A stretch of 64,000 bases of DNA. It comes from Aeromicrobium marinum DSM 15272 (GTDB taxonomy: Bacteria; Actinomycetota; Actinomycetes; Propionibacteriales; Nocardioidaceae). How positions within the stretch are numbered: position 1 is the first letter of the stretch; every line of letters begins with the position of its first letter. The stretch covers positions 1,990,709-2,054,708 of the forward strand of contig NZ_CM001024.1 of assembly GCF_000160775.2 (NCBI RefSeq), read 5' to 3'. Shown here piece by piece: positions 45,532-54,429 of this stretch. The notes under the pieces were generated by a model, which saw only the letters and a program-made list of their open reading frames with translations, was not told where the DNA came from and did no database searches. Made by a program: the position numbers and the translations under genes.

Positions 45532-45561
45532 AGTGTACGCCGGGCGGGTCCCGGTGTTCAA
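45532..45561 (-). promoter_or_regulatory. infA-rpmJ-alpha operon promoter
   Basis: On the minus strand TTGAAC (45556-45561) and TACACT (45532-45537) are separated by 18 bp. The predicted start is about 45525. A small inverted repeat (GCCTGT/ACAGGC, 45511-45516 with 45525-45530) sits at the beginning of the leader. This is the best housekeeping-type promoter in the region. Confidence 0.75.
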
Positions 45562-45583
45562 ATCGGCCTCGGCGGTCGCGGCC

Positions 45584-46447
45584 TCAGGTCAGGGCAGCCA
45601 CGGCGGCCGCGCCGAGGCGGTCGGACAGGGCGACACCCTCGGCGAGGGTGGGCGAACCCTCGGTGAGCACGGCCATGAAGCGAGGGCGGCCGTCGGTGGT
45701 CACCTGCCCGATGCTCGTGACGACCCACCGCCCTGTGGTGGACCGCTGCAGCAGGCCGACCTTGAGGGGGGTGGTCGCCGGGTCGTCGGCCGCGGCACCG
45801 ACCCCGAAACGCTGGTCCGGGGCCACGTCGGTCATGGCCTGCTGCAACCAGATCCGGTGCTCGGTCGAGACCGGCGAGTCCGCCGCGAACACGCGCTGCA
45901 GGAGTCTGACCTGGGCGGTGGCGGTGGTCCGGGTCAGGCCCCAGTCGGCGCCCGGAGGGACGTCGATGCCCTCGACGCCGAGCCGGGCGTTGACCGCTTC
46001 CAGACCGGACTCCCCTCCGACGGCCCGGAACAGGGTGCTGGTGGCGTCGTTGTCACTGACCGTGATCATCCGGGTCGCGAGGTCACGCTCGACCGACGTG
46101 AGCCCGCGGTCCTCGTCCTGCACCCGCAGGAGCAGGGCCACGGCGATGTCCACCTTGACGATGCTGGCCGTGTCGAACGCTCCCGGGTCACCCCAGGTGG
46201 TCACCTCACCGGTCGGGCCGTCCAGCACGGCGACCGACCAGCGCGCGGTCGTCGCGACGTCGAGCTCGGGCACGGCCCGCAGCGCAGGGGGTCGTCGCTC
46301 CAGGGCAGCCGGGATCGGCCCGACGGCGGACGCCACGGGCGCGGTCCCGACCGGGGCGGGCCCGTCCACCTCGGACAGGAGGGCCGCCTGTCCGTTGACC
46401 AGGACCGCGAGCACGAACGCGACGACGAGCGGCCGCTGGATACTCAC
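45584..46447 (-). CDS. class A beta-lactamase-like serine hydrolase
   Basis: This 287-residue protein has an N-terminal hydrophobic anchor (PLVVAFVLAVLVNGQAAL) and the beta-lactamase/transpeptidase fold. Ser-x-x-Lys is present in DTASIVKVDIAVAL near residue 94, and the S-D-N motif in TVSDNDATSTLF near residue 131. The third box is LKVG rather than the canonical KTG, so antibiotic hydrolysis is doubtful. A peptidase-like or cell-wall role is possible. The GTG start follows TAGCCT at six bases. It lies upstream of infA on the same strand. Confidence 0.85.
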   Translation of the reverse strand: MSIQRPLVVAFVLAVLVNGQAALLSEVDGPAPVGTAPVASAVGPIPAALERRPPALRAVPELDVATTARWSVAVLDGPTGEVTTWGDPGAFDTASIVKVDIAVALLLRVQDEDRGLTSVERDLATRMITVSDNDATSTLFRAVGGESGLEAVNARLGVEGIDVPPGADWGLTRTTATAQVRLLQRVFAADSPVSTEHRIWLQQAMTDVAPDQRFGVGAAADDPATTPLKVGLLQRSTTGRWVVTSIGQVTTDGRPRFMAVLTEGSPTLAEGVALSDRLGAAAVAALT

Positions 46448-46453
46448 GCGAGG

Positions 46454-46459
46454 AGGCTA
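46454..46459 (-). promoter_or_regulatory. -10-like hexamer TAGCCT for the serine hydrolase (leaderless type)
   Basis: TAGCCT on the minus strand ends six bases before the GTG start of the serine hydrolase. Confidence 0.5.
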
Positions 46460-46505
46460 GGCGACCCAGATGTCCGGGAGATCAACACCGGCTGTGCGCT
46501 CGCTG

Positions 46506-46961
46506 TCAGTCGGCGGTACCGAGCGCTGCCCGCCGCTCGACCAGCCTCGACAGCACGATCGCCGTCTCGGTGCGTTCGACCGCCGCGGCGCGGGTGCGGA
46601 CCCGCTCCAGGGCGTCCTCGAGGTGCCGGACGTCGCGCGCCACGATGCGCAGGATCGCGTCCGCCTGACCGGTGACCGTGGCGGCGTCCTGCACCTCCGG
46701 CACGCCCGCGAACGACGCGCGCAGCTCCTCGGGCCCGATGGTGCCGTGGCAGTGCACCTCGACGTAGGCCTCGGTGGTCCAGCCCAGGTGGGCCTGGTCG
46801 ATCACCGCGGTGAAACCGCGCACGATCCCGTCGGCCACGAGCCGGTCGACGCGTCGCTTCACCGCCGGCGCGGACAGCCCGACCCGGTCCCCCAGCACCG
46901 TGTAGCTGGCGCGCCCGTCCTCGACGAGCAGGGCGAGCAGGCGTTCGTCGATGGCGTCCAT
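46506..46961 (-). CDS. Lrp/AsnC family regulator
   Basis: This 151-residue protein has an N-terminal winged helix (AIDERLLALLVEDGRASYTVL, then LSAPAVKRRVDRL as the recognition helix) and a C-terminal RAM/AsnC ligand domain (GVPEVQDAATVTGQADAIL). It is divergent from the dimethylargininase gene across 139 bp and probably controls it in response to an amino acid such as arginine or ornithine, by analogy with ArgR/RocR-like Lrp pairs. ATG 46961 is chosen over 47051 because the family begins there. Confidence 0.9.
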   Translation of the reverse strand: MDAIDERLLALLVEDGRASYTVLGDRVGLSAPAVKRRVDRLVADGIVRGFTAVIDQAHLGWTTEAYVEVHCHGTIGPEELRASFAGVPEVQDAATVTGQADAILRIVARDVRHLEDALERVRTRAAAVERTETAIVLSRLVERRAALGTAD

Positions 46962-46993
46962 CCGCCCATGGTGCAAGAAACCGTCGTGGAACG

Positions 46994-47012
46994 GAAATCT
47001 GCGCAGCAATTC
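46994..47012. promoter_or_regulatory. candidate Lrp operator in the ddaH-lrp gap
   Basis: A CTGCGCAG palindrome (46999-47006) is flanked by AT-rich half sites (AAAT on the left, AATT after one base on the right). This is unusual in this GC-rich setting and sits in the divergent gap, as expected for Lrp-type regulators. The -10-like TAGCAT for ddaH is at 47062-47067. Confidence 0.35.
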
Positions 47013-47100
47013 GCCGCGTGCGACGCCAGTTTCTGCTTCGTCCGTCGACACCGCCGGCCCCTAGCATGGATTCGTTGCATCGTTCGACGAAGGAGAGCAC

Positions 47101-47973
47101 GTGACGGTCCTGGACGACCCGCGGACGGGTCCGCAGCCCGCACCCGGCACGGTCCGCTCGTCACGGGCCCGTCGCTACGTGATGTGCCGCCCGACCGCGT
47201 TCGCCGTCCGGTACGCCATCAACCCGTGGATGGACACCTCCGTCGCGGTCGACCGGGCCCGTGCGCTCGCCCAGTGGGAGGCGCTGGTCCGGACGTACCG
47301 GAGCCACGGCCACACCGTCGAGCTGATCGAACCCCTCGCGGACCACCCGGACATGGTGTTCGCCGCCAACGGGGCCGTCGTCGCCGGTGACCGGGCGTAC
47401 GGCTCGCGGTTCCGGTACACGGAACGTGAGGCCGAGGCCCCGGCCCACGCCACCTGGCTGACGGCGCACGACTTCGCGGTGCAACCGGCCGGTCACCCCA
47501 GCGAGGGCGAGGGCGACTTCCTGGTCCTGGCCCACGCCGTCCTCGCGGGCAGCGGGTTCCGCACCGACCTCGCCGCCCACGTCGAGGCGGCCGCGGTGCT
47601 CGACCGGCCGGTGGTGTCCCTCGAGCTGGTCGACCCGAGGTTCTACCACCTCGACACCGCCCTGGCCGTGCTCGACGACGGACACGGGGAGGCGCCACCG
47701 GACATCGCGTACTTCCCCGGCGCGTTCAGCCGACACAGCCGTCGGACCCTGCGCGAGCTGTTCCCGGATGCGCTCCTGTGCTCCGAGGCCGAAGCCCTGT
47801 CGTTCGGGCTCAATGCGGTCGGGGACGGACGGCACGTGTTCCTGCCGGCCGACGCGACCGAGCTGGCCGGGCGGCTGGCCGCCCGGGGCTACGCTCCGGT
47901 GCCGGTCGACCTCGACGAGTTCCTCAAGGCCGGCGGCAGCGTCAAGTGCTGCACCATGGAACTGCACCGCTGA
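47101..47973 (+). CDS. ddaH: dimethylarginine dimethylaminohydrolase
   Basis: This 290-residue amidinotransferase-fold enzyme has CRPTAFAVRYAINPWMD (substrate loop), DMVFAANGAVV, SEGEGDFLV, the catalytic histidine in RFYHLDTALAVL near residue 182, and the catalytic cysteine in VKCCTMELHR at the end. It hydrolyses dimethylarginine (or related arginine derivatives) to citrulline. GGAGAG precedes the GTG start. It is divergent from an Lrp regulator and ends just before the second 115-bp element. Confidence 0.9.
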   Translation: MTVLDDPRTGPQPAPGTVRSSRARRYVMCRPTAFAVRYAINPWMDTSVAVDRARALAQWEALVRTYRSHGHTVELIEPLADHPDMVFAANGAVVAGDRAYGSRFRYTEREAEAPAHATWLTAHDFAVQPAGHPSEGEGDFLVLAHAVLAGSGFRTDLAAHVEAAAVLDRPVVSLELVDPRFYHLDTALAVLDDGHGEAPPDIAYFPGAFSRHSRRTLRELFPDALLCSEAEALSFGLNAVGDGRHVFLPADATELAGRLAARGYAPVPVDLDEFLKAGGSVKCCTMELHR

Positions 47974-47982
47974 CCCCTCTCG

Positions 47983-48097
47983 GGCGGTAGGTCAGCAACC
48001 CTTCGCCGGCGACGGCGGTGGCTCAGCAACCGAAAGGCCGGCTCATTCGGTGCCCCACCTACCGCCCGACGGCGGGTTCGGTTGCTCACCTACCGCC
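47983..48097. repeat. 115-bp four-unit palindromic element, copy B
   Basis: Two direct 18-bp units (47983-48000 and 48014-48031) and two inverted ones (48049-48066 and 48080-48097) follow the consensus GGCGGTAGGTSAGCAACC, with 31-bp offsets and a 17-nt loop. The geometry is identical to the element at 4084-4198. It lies between convergent ddaH and map. The last inverted unit is exactly complementary to the first unit of copy A. Confidence 0.85.
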
Positions 48098-48102
48098 TCG
48101 GG

Positions 48103-48939
48103 TCAGCGGGCGCCACAGGGCACGCCGGCGGCCGCGAGGCGTGCCCGGCCACCGTCGGCGTCGGTGAGCACCCACGGGCCCTCCGGCGTGACGGCCACAC
48201 TGTGCTCGACGTGCGCCGCCCACGAACCGTCGGCCGAGACGGCGGTCCAGTCGTCGGCGAGGATGCGCACCGACGGGGACCCGAGCGTCAGCATCGGTTC
48301 GATCGCGATCACCAGCCCCGGGCTCAGACGCAGGCCCCGGCCACGGCGTCCCGTGTTCGGCACGTCCGGCTCCTGGTGCATCGCGGTGCCGATGCCGTGA
48401 CCGGTGAAGGCGTCGACGATCCCGTAGTCGCCGTGTGCGCGCACGCAGGCCTGCACCGCGTGCCCGACGTCGCCCAGTCGCCCCCCCGGCTGGGCCGCTG
48501 CGATGCCCTCCCAGAGGGCCGCCTCGGTGACCGACGCGAGCTCGGCAACTTCAGGCGCCACCGTGCCCACGGCCACCGTGACGGCGGCGTCCCCGTGCCA
48601 GCCGTCGACGACGGCACCGCAGTCGATCGAGATCACGTCACCCTCGCGGAGGGCACGGTCACCGGGGATGCCGTGGACGACCTCGTCGTTGACCGACGTG
48701 CAGATCACGCCGGGGAATCCCCCCGTACCCGCGAGGTCGGTGGCGCCGTAGCCGAGGAAGTTCGACGTCGCGCCGTGCTCGGCGATGCAGGCCCGGGCGA
48801 TCGCATCCAGCTCCGCGGTCGTCACGCCCGGGGCCACGGCGGCCCGGACACGGGCGAGGCACTCGGCCACCACGAGTCCGGCGGACCGCATGACGGCCAC
48901 CTGGTCGGGAGTCTTGATCTCGACGCCTCGTCCGAACAC
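48103..48939 (-). CDS. map: type I methionine aminopeptidase
   Basis: This 278-residue enzyme has all five metal ligands: Asp in ISIDCGAVVDG and in WHGDAAVT, His in FTGHGIG, and Glu in AIEPML and HVEHSVAVT. The conserved EIKTPDQVAVMRSAGLVV starts the catalytic domain. GTG 48939 is chosen. A longer frame overlapping adk is rejected. It removes initiator methionine and is co-transcribed with secY and adk. Downstream the 115-bp element and ddaH intervene before infA, where infA would normally follow directly. Confidence 0.95.
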   Translation of the reverse strand: MFGRGVEIKTPDQVAVMRSAGLVVAECLARVRAAVAPGVTTAELDAIARACIAEHGATSNFLGYGATDLAGTGGFPGVICTSVNDEVVHGIPGDRALREGDVISIDCGAVVDGWHGDAAVTVAVGTVAPEVAELASVTEAALWEGIAAAQPGGRLGDVGHAVQACVRAHGDYGIVDAFTGHGIGTAMHQEPDVPNTGRRGRGLRLSPGLVIAIEPMLTLGSPSVRILADDWTAVSADGSWAAHVEHSVAVTPEGPWVLTDADGGRARLAAAGVPCGAR

Positions 48940-48958
48940 CGCCGGGTCGTCCCCTGCG

Positions 48959-49522
48959 TCAGAGATCGAGCGCGGCAGTGATCCGGGCGGCGATCTCGTC
49001 GACGTCACCGACGCCGTCGATCTCGCGCAGCAGGCCACGCTCGCCGTACACCGCGAGCAGCGGCGCCGTCTCGGCGGCGTAGACCTCCTGGCGGTGCCGG
49101 ATGACCTCTTCGGTGTCGTCGGCCCGTCCGCTGGTCTCGGCCCGCTTCAGCAGGCGGCCGATGAGCTCCTCGGGGTCCACCACGAGCGCCACGACCGCGT
49201 CGAGGCTGGAGTCGAGCTCGGCGAGGATGCCGTCGAGCGTCTCGACCTGGTCGACCGTGCGGGGGTAGCCGTCCAGGACGAAGCCGCTGCGGGCGTCCTC
49301 CTGGGCCAACCGGTCCCGCACCATCGCGTTGGTGACCTCGTCGGGGACGTACTCACCGGCGTCCATGTACTGCTGGGCGGTCCGGCCGAGCTCGGTCTGC
49401 TCCGCGACGTTGGCACGGAAGATGTCACCGGTGGAGACGTGCGCCCCACCGATCGCCTCGGCCAGGCCGACGGCCTGGGTCCCCTTGCCCGCACCGGGCG
49501 GGCCCATGATGAGCAGTCTCAT
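48959..49522 (-). CDS. adk: adenylate kinase
   Basis: This 187-residue short-form kinase has the P-loop LIMGPPGAGKGTQ, VSTGDIFRAN, DGYPRTVDQVE and SGRADDTEEVIRHR. It lacks the zinc-binding LID insertion of the long form, as usual in actinobacteria. The start overlaps the secY stop (ATGA), and it balances adenine nucleotides. Confidence 0.97.
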   Translation of the reverse strand: MRLLIMGPPGAGKGTQAVGLAEAIGGAHVSTGDIFRANVAEQTELGRTAQQYMDAGEYVPDEVTNAMVRDRLAQEDARSGFVLDGYPRTVDQVETLDGILAELDSSLDAVVALVVDPEELIGRLLKRAETSGRADDTEEVIRHRQEVYAAETAPLLAVYGERGLLREIDGVGDVDEIAARITAALDL

Positions 49523-50826
49523 GAACGCAGGAACCCTTCGTAGTTGCGCTGCTGCAGCTGGCTCTCGATCTGCTGCACCGTCGACAGGCCGACGCCCACG
49601 ATGATGAGGATCGTCGTGCCGCCGAACGGGAAGTTCTGGCTGGCGCCCAGCAGGGCGATGGCGAACATCGGGATCAGGGCGATGAGGCCGAGGTAGAGCG
49701 CGCCCGCCGCGGTGATGCGCGAGAGCACGTAGCCCAGGTACTCCTGGGTCGGCCGGCCCGCACGGATGCCGGGGATGAACCCGCCGTACTTCTTCATGTT
49801 GTCGGCGACCTCCTCGGGGTTGAAGGTGATCGACACGTAGAAGTACGTGAAGAACACGATCAGCGCGAAGAAGGTGACCATGTAGAGCGGACTGTCGCCC
49901 ACGACGAAGTTGTCGGTGATCCAGAGCGCCCACGAGGTGCCCTCGTTGAACTGCGCCAGGAGGGCCGGCAGGTACATGAGGCTCGAGGCGAAGATGACCG
50001 GGATGATGCCGGCCTGGTTGACCTTGAGCGGGATGTAGGTGGAGGAGCCGCCGAACATCCGGCGACCGACCATGCGCTTGGCGTACTGCACCGGGATCCG
50101 GCGCTGGGCCTGCTCGATGAAGATGACGCCCGCCACGACCACGAGGCCCACCGCCAGCACCAGGAAGAACGTCGCCAGGCCGTTGGTCTGACGGATCGCC
50201 CACATGGCCCCTGGGAAGGTCGCGACGACCTGGGTGAAGATCATGATCGACATGCCGTTGCCGACACCGCGATCGGTGATGAGCTCGCCGAACCACATGA
50301 TCATCGCGGTGCCCGCGACCATGATCAGCACGATCAGCAGGAACGACAGGATGCTGTCGGGACGGTAGAGCAGGTCGAGGTTGCACGCGCCGCCGAAGAG
50401 CTGACCGCTGCGGGCGAGCGCCACGATGCCGGTGGCCTGCAGGATCGCCAGACCGAGCGTCAGGTAGCGGGTGTACTGGGTGATCTTCGCCTGACCGCTC
50501 TGACCCTCCTTCTTCAGCGCCTCGAGCCGCGGGATGACCACGACGAGCAGCTGCAGGATGATGCTGGCGGTGATGTACGGCATGATGCCGAGCGCGAAGA
50601 CCGTGAGCTGCAGCAGCGCGCCGCCGGAGAACACGTTGATGAGCGAGAACAGACTGCTGTTCTCACCCTGCGACGCCAGGTCGATGCAGGTCTGGACGTT
50701 CGGCACGTTGATGCCCGGCGCCGGGGTCTGCGACCCGAGGCGGAACAGCACCACGATGCCGAGGACGAACAGGATCTTGCGGCGTAGGTCCGGTGTTCGG
50801 AACGCGTTGACGAAGGCGCTGAGCAC
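49519..50826 (-). CDS. secY: protein translocase subunit SecY
   Basis: This 435-residue protein has about ten membrane helices. Diagnostic features are RRKILFVLGIVVLFRLG, GIMPYITASIILQLL, a plug-like FSGGALLQLTV, TDRGVGNGMSIMIF, the cytoplasmic loop RRIPVQYAKRMVGRRM, and GIRAGRPTQEYLGYVLSR. It forms the Sec channel. GTG 50826 is supported by GGGAGGA upstream. The upstream in-frame start lies in the untranslated rplO-secY gap. Confidence 0.97.
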   Translation of the reverse strand: MLSAFVNAFRTPDLRRKILFVLGIVVLFRLGSQTPAPGINVPNVQTCIDLASQGENSSLFSLINVFSGGALLQLTVFALGIMPYITASIILQLLVVVIPRLEALKKEGQSGQAKITQYTRYLTLGLAILQATGIVALARSGQLFGGACNLDLLYRPDSILSFLLIVLIMVAGTAMIMWFGELITDRGVGNGMSIMIFTQVVATFPGAMWAIRQTNGLATFFLVLAVGLVVVAGVIFIEQAQRRIPVQYAKRMVGRRMFGGSSTYIPLKVNQAGIIPVIFASSLMYLPALLAQFNEGTSWALWITDNFVVGDSPLYMVTFFALIVFFTYFYVSITFNPEEVADNMKKYGGFIPGIRAGRPTQEYLGYVLSRITAAGALYLGLIALIPMFAIALLGASQNFPFGGTTILIIVGVGLSTVQQIESQLQQRNYEGFLRS

Positions 50827-50879
50827 CGAAGTCCTCCCTCGGCCCCTCTCGGGGATGTCGTCTGGATGTAGGAGTGGCA

Positions 50880-50916
50880 ACAGCCGAAGGCGACTCTAAC
50901 AGTCGCCCCCGGCTGT
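50880..50916 (-). terminator. long hairpin between rplO and secY
   Basis: A 16-bp inverted repeat (50880-50895 with 50901-50916) has two mismatches and a 5-nt loop. It lies in the 131-bp rplO-secY gap. The stem is GC-rich and the transcript has no clean U-tract. It contains a TAGAGT -10-like hexamer on the minus strand, so it could be both an attenuator for the spc ribosomal genes and a promoter context for secY-adk-map. Confidence 0.6.
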
Positions 50917-50957
50917 CAGGGGCCCAGCCGAACGGCACCGGGCTCCCTGCGGTGGGT

Positions 50958-51398
50958 TCAGCGCTCGGTGGCGCTGCCCCCGGCTGCTTCGATCTTGGAC
51001 TTCGCGCTGGCCGAGAACTTGTCGGCGGTGACCTGGACGGCCACACCGATCTCGCCGCCGCCGAGCACCTTGACCGGGTGGCCCTTGCGGACCGCGCCGG
51101 CCGCGACGAGCGCGTCGACGTCGATCGACCCGCCGTCCGGGAACAGCGCCTCGATGCGATCGACGTTCACGGCCTGGTACTCCACGCGGAACGGGTTCTT
51201 GAACCCCTTCAGCTTGGGCAGACGCATGTGCAACGGCACCTGTCCGCCCTCGAAGCCCTGGGAGACCTGGTAGCGGGCCTTGGTGCCCTTGGTTCCTCGA
51301 CCCGCGGTCTTGCCCTTGGAGGCCTCACCGCGACCCACGCGGGTCTTGGCGGTCTTGGCTCCCGGGGCGGGACGCAGGTGATGCAGCTTGAGTGTCAT
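50958..51398 (-). CDS. rplO: 50S ribosomal protein L15
   Basis: This 146-residue L15 has [40 protein letters not shown] residues in the basic N terminus, here in register with the family. [18 protein letters not shown] and [19 protein letters not shown] follow. It is the last ribosomal gene before secY and lies one base after rpmD. Confidence 0.96.
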   Translation of the reverse strand: MTLKLHHLRPAPGAKTAKTRVGRGEASKGKTAGRGTKGTKARYQVSQGFEGGQVPLHMRLPKLKGFKNPFRVEYQAVNVDRIEALFPDGGSIDVDALVAAGAVRKGHPVKVLGGGEIGVAVQVTADKFSASAKSKIEAAGGSATER

Positions 51399-51399
51399 G

Positions 51400-51582
51400 T
51401 CACTCCACCTCTTCGAAGGTCACGAGATGCGGGATGGTCTCGACCATGCCGCGCAGCTCGGGGCGATCTTCCTTGACGACGACGTCACCGATCCGCTTCA
51501 GGCCCAGCGAACGCAGGGTGTTGCGCTGGTTCTGGGGACGGCCGATGCCGGACTTGACCTGGGTCACCTTGAGACTGGCCAT
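51400..51582 (-). CDS. rpmD: 50S ribosomal protein L30
   Basis: This 60-residue protein begins [18 protein letters not shown] and continues [15 protein letters not shown], the L30 signature. It overlaps the rpsE stop by one base (TGATG) and precedes rplO by one base. Confidence 0.96.
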   Translation of the reverse strand: MASLKVTQVKSGIGRPQNQRNTLRSLGLKRIGDVVVKEDRPELRGMVETIPHLVTFEEVE

Positions 51583-52181
51583 CAGACACCTGCCTCGGAC
51601 GGGGAGGGCTGGTAGCCCTCGGCGCCGGCCTTGATGAGGGCCGCCGGGGCGACCTCCTCGACGGTCAGGCCGCGACGCTGCGCGACCTGCTCGGGCGACT
51701 CCAGCAGACGGAGCGCCTCGACCGTGGCGTGGACGATGTTGATCGCGTTGGACGAGCCGAGCGACTTGCTCAGCACGTCGTGGATGCCGGCCGCCTCGAG
51801 CACCGCGCGCACCGGGCCACCGGCGATGACGCCGGTACCGGGCGATGCCGGACGCAGGAAGACGACGCCGGCCGCCTTCTCGCCCTGCACCGGGTGCGGG
51901 ATGGTGCCCTGGATGCGGGGGACGCGGAAGAAGTTCTTCTTCGCCTCCTCCACACCCTTGGAGATCGCCGTGGGGACCTCCTTGGCCTTGCCGTAGCCGA
52001 CGCCGACCTGACCGTCGCCGTCGCCCACGATCACCAGGGCAGTGAAGCTGAAGCGCCGACCACCCTTGACGACCTTGGCGACACGGTTGATCGTGACGAC
52101 CTTCTCGATGTAGTTGGACTTCTCGGCGCCGCGATCGCCTCCGCGACCGCGACCTCCGCCGCCCGCTCGACGTGCGCTCAT
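51582..52181 (-). CDS. rpsE: 30S ribosomal protein S5
   Basis: This 199-residue S5 has a glycine/arginine-rich N-terminal extension, [38 protein letters not shown], and [21 protein letters not shown] 52181 overlaps the stop of an unusual 20-codon ORF (ATGA), and GGAGAG lies eight bases upstream inside that ORF. Confidence 0.97.
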   Translation of the reverse strand: MSARRAGGGGRGRGGDRGAEKSNYIEKVVTINRVAKVVKGGRRFSFTALVIVGDGDGQVGVGYGKAKEVPTAISKGVEEAKKNFFRVPRIQGTIPHPVQGEKAAGVVFLRPASPGTGVIAGGPVRAVLEAAGIHDVLSKSLGSSNAINIVHATVEALRLLESPEQVAQRRGLTVEEVAPAALIKAGAEGYQPSPSEAGV

Positions 52182-52240
52182 GCGGCACTCTCCAGGATCT
52201 CGTTGGCCAGGGTCTGGCTCTGCTTGTCGGTGTGGGTCAT
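52178..52240 (-). CDS. putative 20-residue microprotein between rplR and rpsE
   Basis: A 20-codon ORF ([10 protein letters not shown] and onward, ending ESAA) exactly bridges rplR and rpsE. Its ATG overlaps the rplR TGA (TGATG), and its TGA overlaps the rpsE ATG (ATGA). GGAG lies five bases before its ATG. It could be a true microprotein or a coupling leader for rpsE. No homologue is claimed. Confidence 0.5.
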   Translation of the reverse strand: MTHTDKQSQTLANEILESAA

Positions 52241-52623
52241 CAGAACTCCAGTCCGCCCTCGCGGGCGCCGTCGGCCAGGGCCGCGACACGACCGGCGTAC
52301 TTGTTGCCCGCCCGGTCGAAGACGACGCTCTCGATGCCGGCCGCCTTGGCCCGGTCGGCCACGAGCTCGCCGACGCGCTTGGCCTTGGTGGTCTTGTCGC
52401 CGTCGGCCGACCGCAGGTCGGCCTCCATGGTCGACGCCGAGACGAGCGTGCGGCCCTCCAGGTCGTTGACGACCTGGGCGACCATGTGCTTGCTCGAACG
52501 GGTGACGACCAGACGGGGACGCTCGGCCGAACCGGCGATCTTCTTGCGACCGCGGATCTGGCGACGCAGCCGCGAGGCGGTGCGACCCTTGGTGGTCTTG
52601 TTGTGCCTGATGGAGATGGCCAT
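52240..52623 (-). CDS. rplR: 50S ribosomal protein L18
   Basis: This 127-residue L18 has [21 protein letters not shown] in the basic N terminus, [19 protein letters not shown] and [20 protein letters not shown] at the end. It binds 5S rRNA. The ATG at 52623 overlaps the rplF stop. A GTG one codon earlier is the alternative. Confidence 0.96.
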   Translation of the reverse strand: MAISIRHNKTTKGRTASRLRRQIRGRKKIAGSAERPRLVVTRSSKHMVAQVVNDLEGRTLVSASTMEADLRSADGDKTTKAKRVGELVADRAKAAGIESVVFDRAGNKYAGRVAALADGAREGGLEF

Positions 52624-53165
52624 CACTTACCAGCCTTTCCGGCCTTGCGCAGGACGCGCTCGCCGGCGTAACGAACGCCCTTGCCCTTGTACGGCTCGGG
52701 CTTGCGGATCTTGCGGATGTTCGCGGCGACCTCACCGACGGCCTGCTTGTCGATGCCGATCACGCTGAACTTGGTCGGGGACTCCACCGCGAAGGTGATG
52801 CCCGCGGGGGCCTCCACCGGCACGGGGTGGCTGAAGCCGAGCGCGAACTCCAGGGCCGTGGGGCCCTTGGCGACGACGCGGTAGCCGACGCCGACGATCT
52901 CGAGCTTCTTCTCGTAGCCCTCGGTGACACCGATGACCATGTTGTTGATGAGCGTGCGGCTCAGGCCGTGCAGGGCCTTGCTGCGACGCTCGTCGTCGGG
53001 GCGCTCCACCGCGAGGGCACCGTCGTCGGTCCTGCTGACGACGATGGGCTCGGCCACGGTGTGCGCGAGCTCGCCCTTGGGTCCCTTGACGCGGACGTCC
53101 TGACCCTCGATCGAGACCTCGACACCTGCGGGAACGGCGACGGGAATCTTGCCGATGCGTGACAT
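52623..53165 (-). CDS. rplF: 50S ribosomal protein L6
   Basis: This 180-residue protein has two L6 domains: [16 protein letters not shown] at the start, [20 protein letters not shown] in the centre, and a second copy ending [18 protein letters not shown] 53165 is preceded by GGAAGGG. It lies between rpsH and rplR in the spc order. Confidence 0.97.
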   Translation of the reverse strand: MSRIGKIPVAVPAGVEVSIEGQDVRVKGPKGELAHTVAEPIVVSRTDDGALAVERPDDERRSKALHGLSRTLINNMVIGVTEGYEKKLEIVGVGYRVVAKGPTALEFALGFSHPVPVEAPAGITFAVESPTKFSVIGIDKQAVGEVAANIRKIRKPEPYKGKGVRYAGERVLRKAGKAGK

Positions 53166-53181
53166 GTCTACCCTTCCGTTC

Positions 53182-53589
53182 TCACCAGACGTAGGCGAGG
53201 ACTTCCCCACCCACGCCCTTGTTGTTGGCCTGACGGTCCGTCAGGAGGCCCTGGCTCGTGGAGATGATCGCCACGCCGAGGCCGCCGAGGACCTTGGGCA
53301 GGTTGGTGGACTTGGCGTACACCCGCAGGCCGGGCTTGCTGATGCGGCGGATGCCGGCGATCGAGCGCTCACGGTGCGGGCCGTACTTCAGCGTCACGGT
53401 GAGGGTCTTGCTGACCTCACCCTCGGCCGGGTCGGTCACGACGAAGTCGGTGATGTAGCCCTCCTGCTTGAGCAGCTGGACCACGCCCTCCTTCAGCTTG
53501 CTGTACGGCGCGCTCACGGAGTCGTGGTACGCCTGGTTGCCGTTGCGGATCCGCGTCAGCAGATCCGCGATCGGGTCGGTCATCGTCAT
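53182..53589 (-). CDS. rpsH: 30S ribosomal protein S8
   Basis: This 135-residue S8 has [37 protein letters not shown] and ends with [19 protein letters not shown], the 16S rRNA-binding end. A start two codons downstream (53583) is possible. Confidence 0.96.
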   Translation of the reverse strand: MTMTDPIADLLTRIRNGNQAYHDSVSAPYSKLKEGVVQLLKQEGYITDFVVTDPAEGEVSKTLTVTLKYGPHRERSIAGIRRISKPGLRVYAKSTNLPKVLGGLGVAIISTSQGLLTDRQANNKGVGGEVLAYVW

Positions 53590-53676
53590 TGCGTGTGTTC
53601 CGTTCTCGCCGTGGTTTCGGTCTTCGTGCTCGGGTTCCGAGTGGGAAGGGACCTGCGGCGTATCAGTGGTGGTGGG

Positions 53677-53862
53677 TTACCAGGAGCTCTTGGTGACGCC
53701 CGGCAGCTCGCCGCGGTGGGCCATCTCGCGCAGGCAGATCCGGCACAGGCCGAACTTGCGGTAGACCGACTGCGAGCGGCCGCACCGCTGGCAGCGGGTG
53801 TACCCGCGGACCGCGAACTTGGGCTTGCGCGCGGCCTTGACCCTCAGACCAGTCTTCGCCAT
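53677..53862 (-). CDS. rpsN: 30S ribosomal protein S14 type Z
   Basis: This 61-residue protein has four zinc-binding cysteines (RCQRCGRS and LCRICLRE), so it is the zinc-containing short form. It is the usual spc-operon copy. It lies between rplE and rpsH. Confidence 0.97.
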   Translation of the reverse strand: MAKTGLRVKAARKPKFAVRGYTRCQRCGRSQSVYRKFGLCRICLREMAHRGELPGVTKSSW

Positions 53863-53863
53863 C

Positions 53864-54427
53864 TCAGTTCTCCTTGTAGGGGAACCCGAGCAGCTTCAGC
53901 AGCGCGCGTCCCTCGTCGTCGGTGGTGGCGGTCGTGACGACCGTGATGTCCATGCCGCGTGACCGATCGATCTTGTCCTGGTCGATCTCGTGGAACATGA
54001 CCTGCTCGGTGAGGCCGAACGTGTAGTTGCCGCGACCGTCGAACTGCTGGGGGCTGAGCCCCCGGAAGTCGCGGATGCGGGGCAGGGCCAGCGTCAGCAG
54101 CCGGTCGAGGAACTCCCACATGCGGTCGCCGCGCAGCGTGACGTGCGCGCCGATCGGCATGCCCTCACGCAGCTTGAACTGCGCGATGGACTTGCGGGCC
54201 TTGGTGACCTGGGGCTTCTGGCCGGTGATGGCCGTCAGGTCCTTCAGGGCACCCTCGATGAGCTTGCCGTCACGGGCCGCCTCGCCGACGCCCATGTTGA
54301 CGACGATCTTGGTCAGGCCCGGGACCTGCATGACGTTGCCGTACTGGAACTGCTCACGCAGCGCCGGCACGATCTCGCCGCGGTACTTGTCCTTGAGGCG
54401 CGGGATCTGGGTGGTCTCGGTGGCCAT
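53864..54427 (-). CDS. rplE: 50S ribosomal protein L5
   Basis: This 187-residue protein has [40 protein letters not shown] and [20 protein letters not shown], the L5 signature. It contacts 5S rRNA and the P-site tRNA. It lies one base from rpsN. Confidence 0.97.
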   Translation of the reverse strand: MATETTQIPRLKDKYRGEIVPALREQFQYGNVMQVPGLTKIVVNMGVGEAARDGKLIEGALKDLTAITGQKPQVTKARKSIAQFKLREGMPIGAHVTLRGDRMWEFLDRLLTLALPRIRDFRGLSPQQFDGRGNYTFGLTEQVMFHEIDQDKIDRSRGMDITVVTTATTDDEGRALLKLLGFPYKEN

Positions 54428-54429
54428 GC

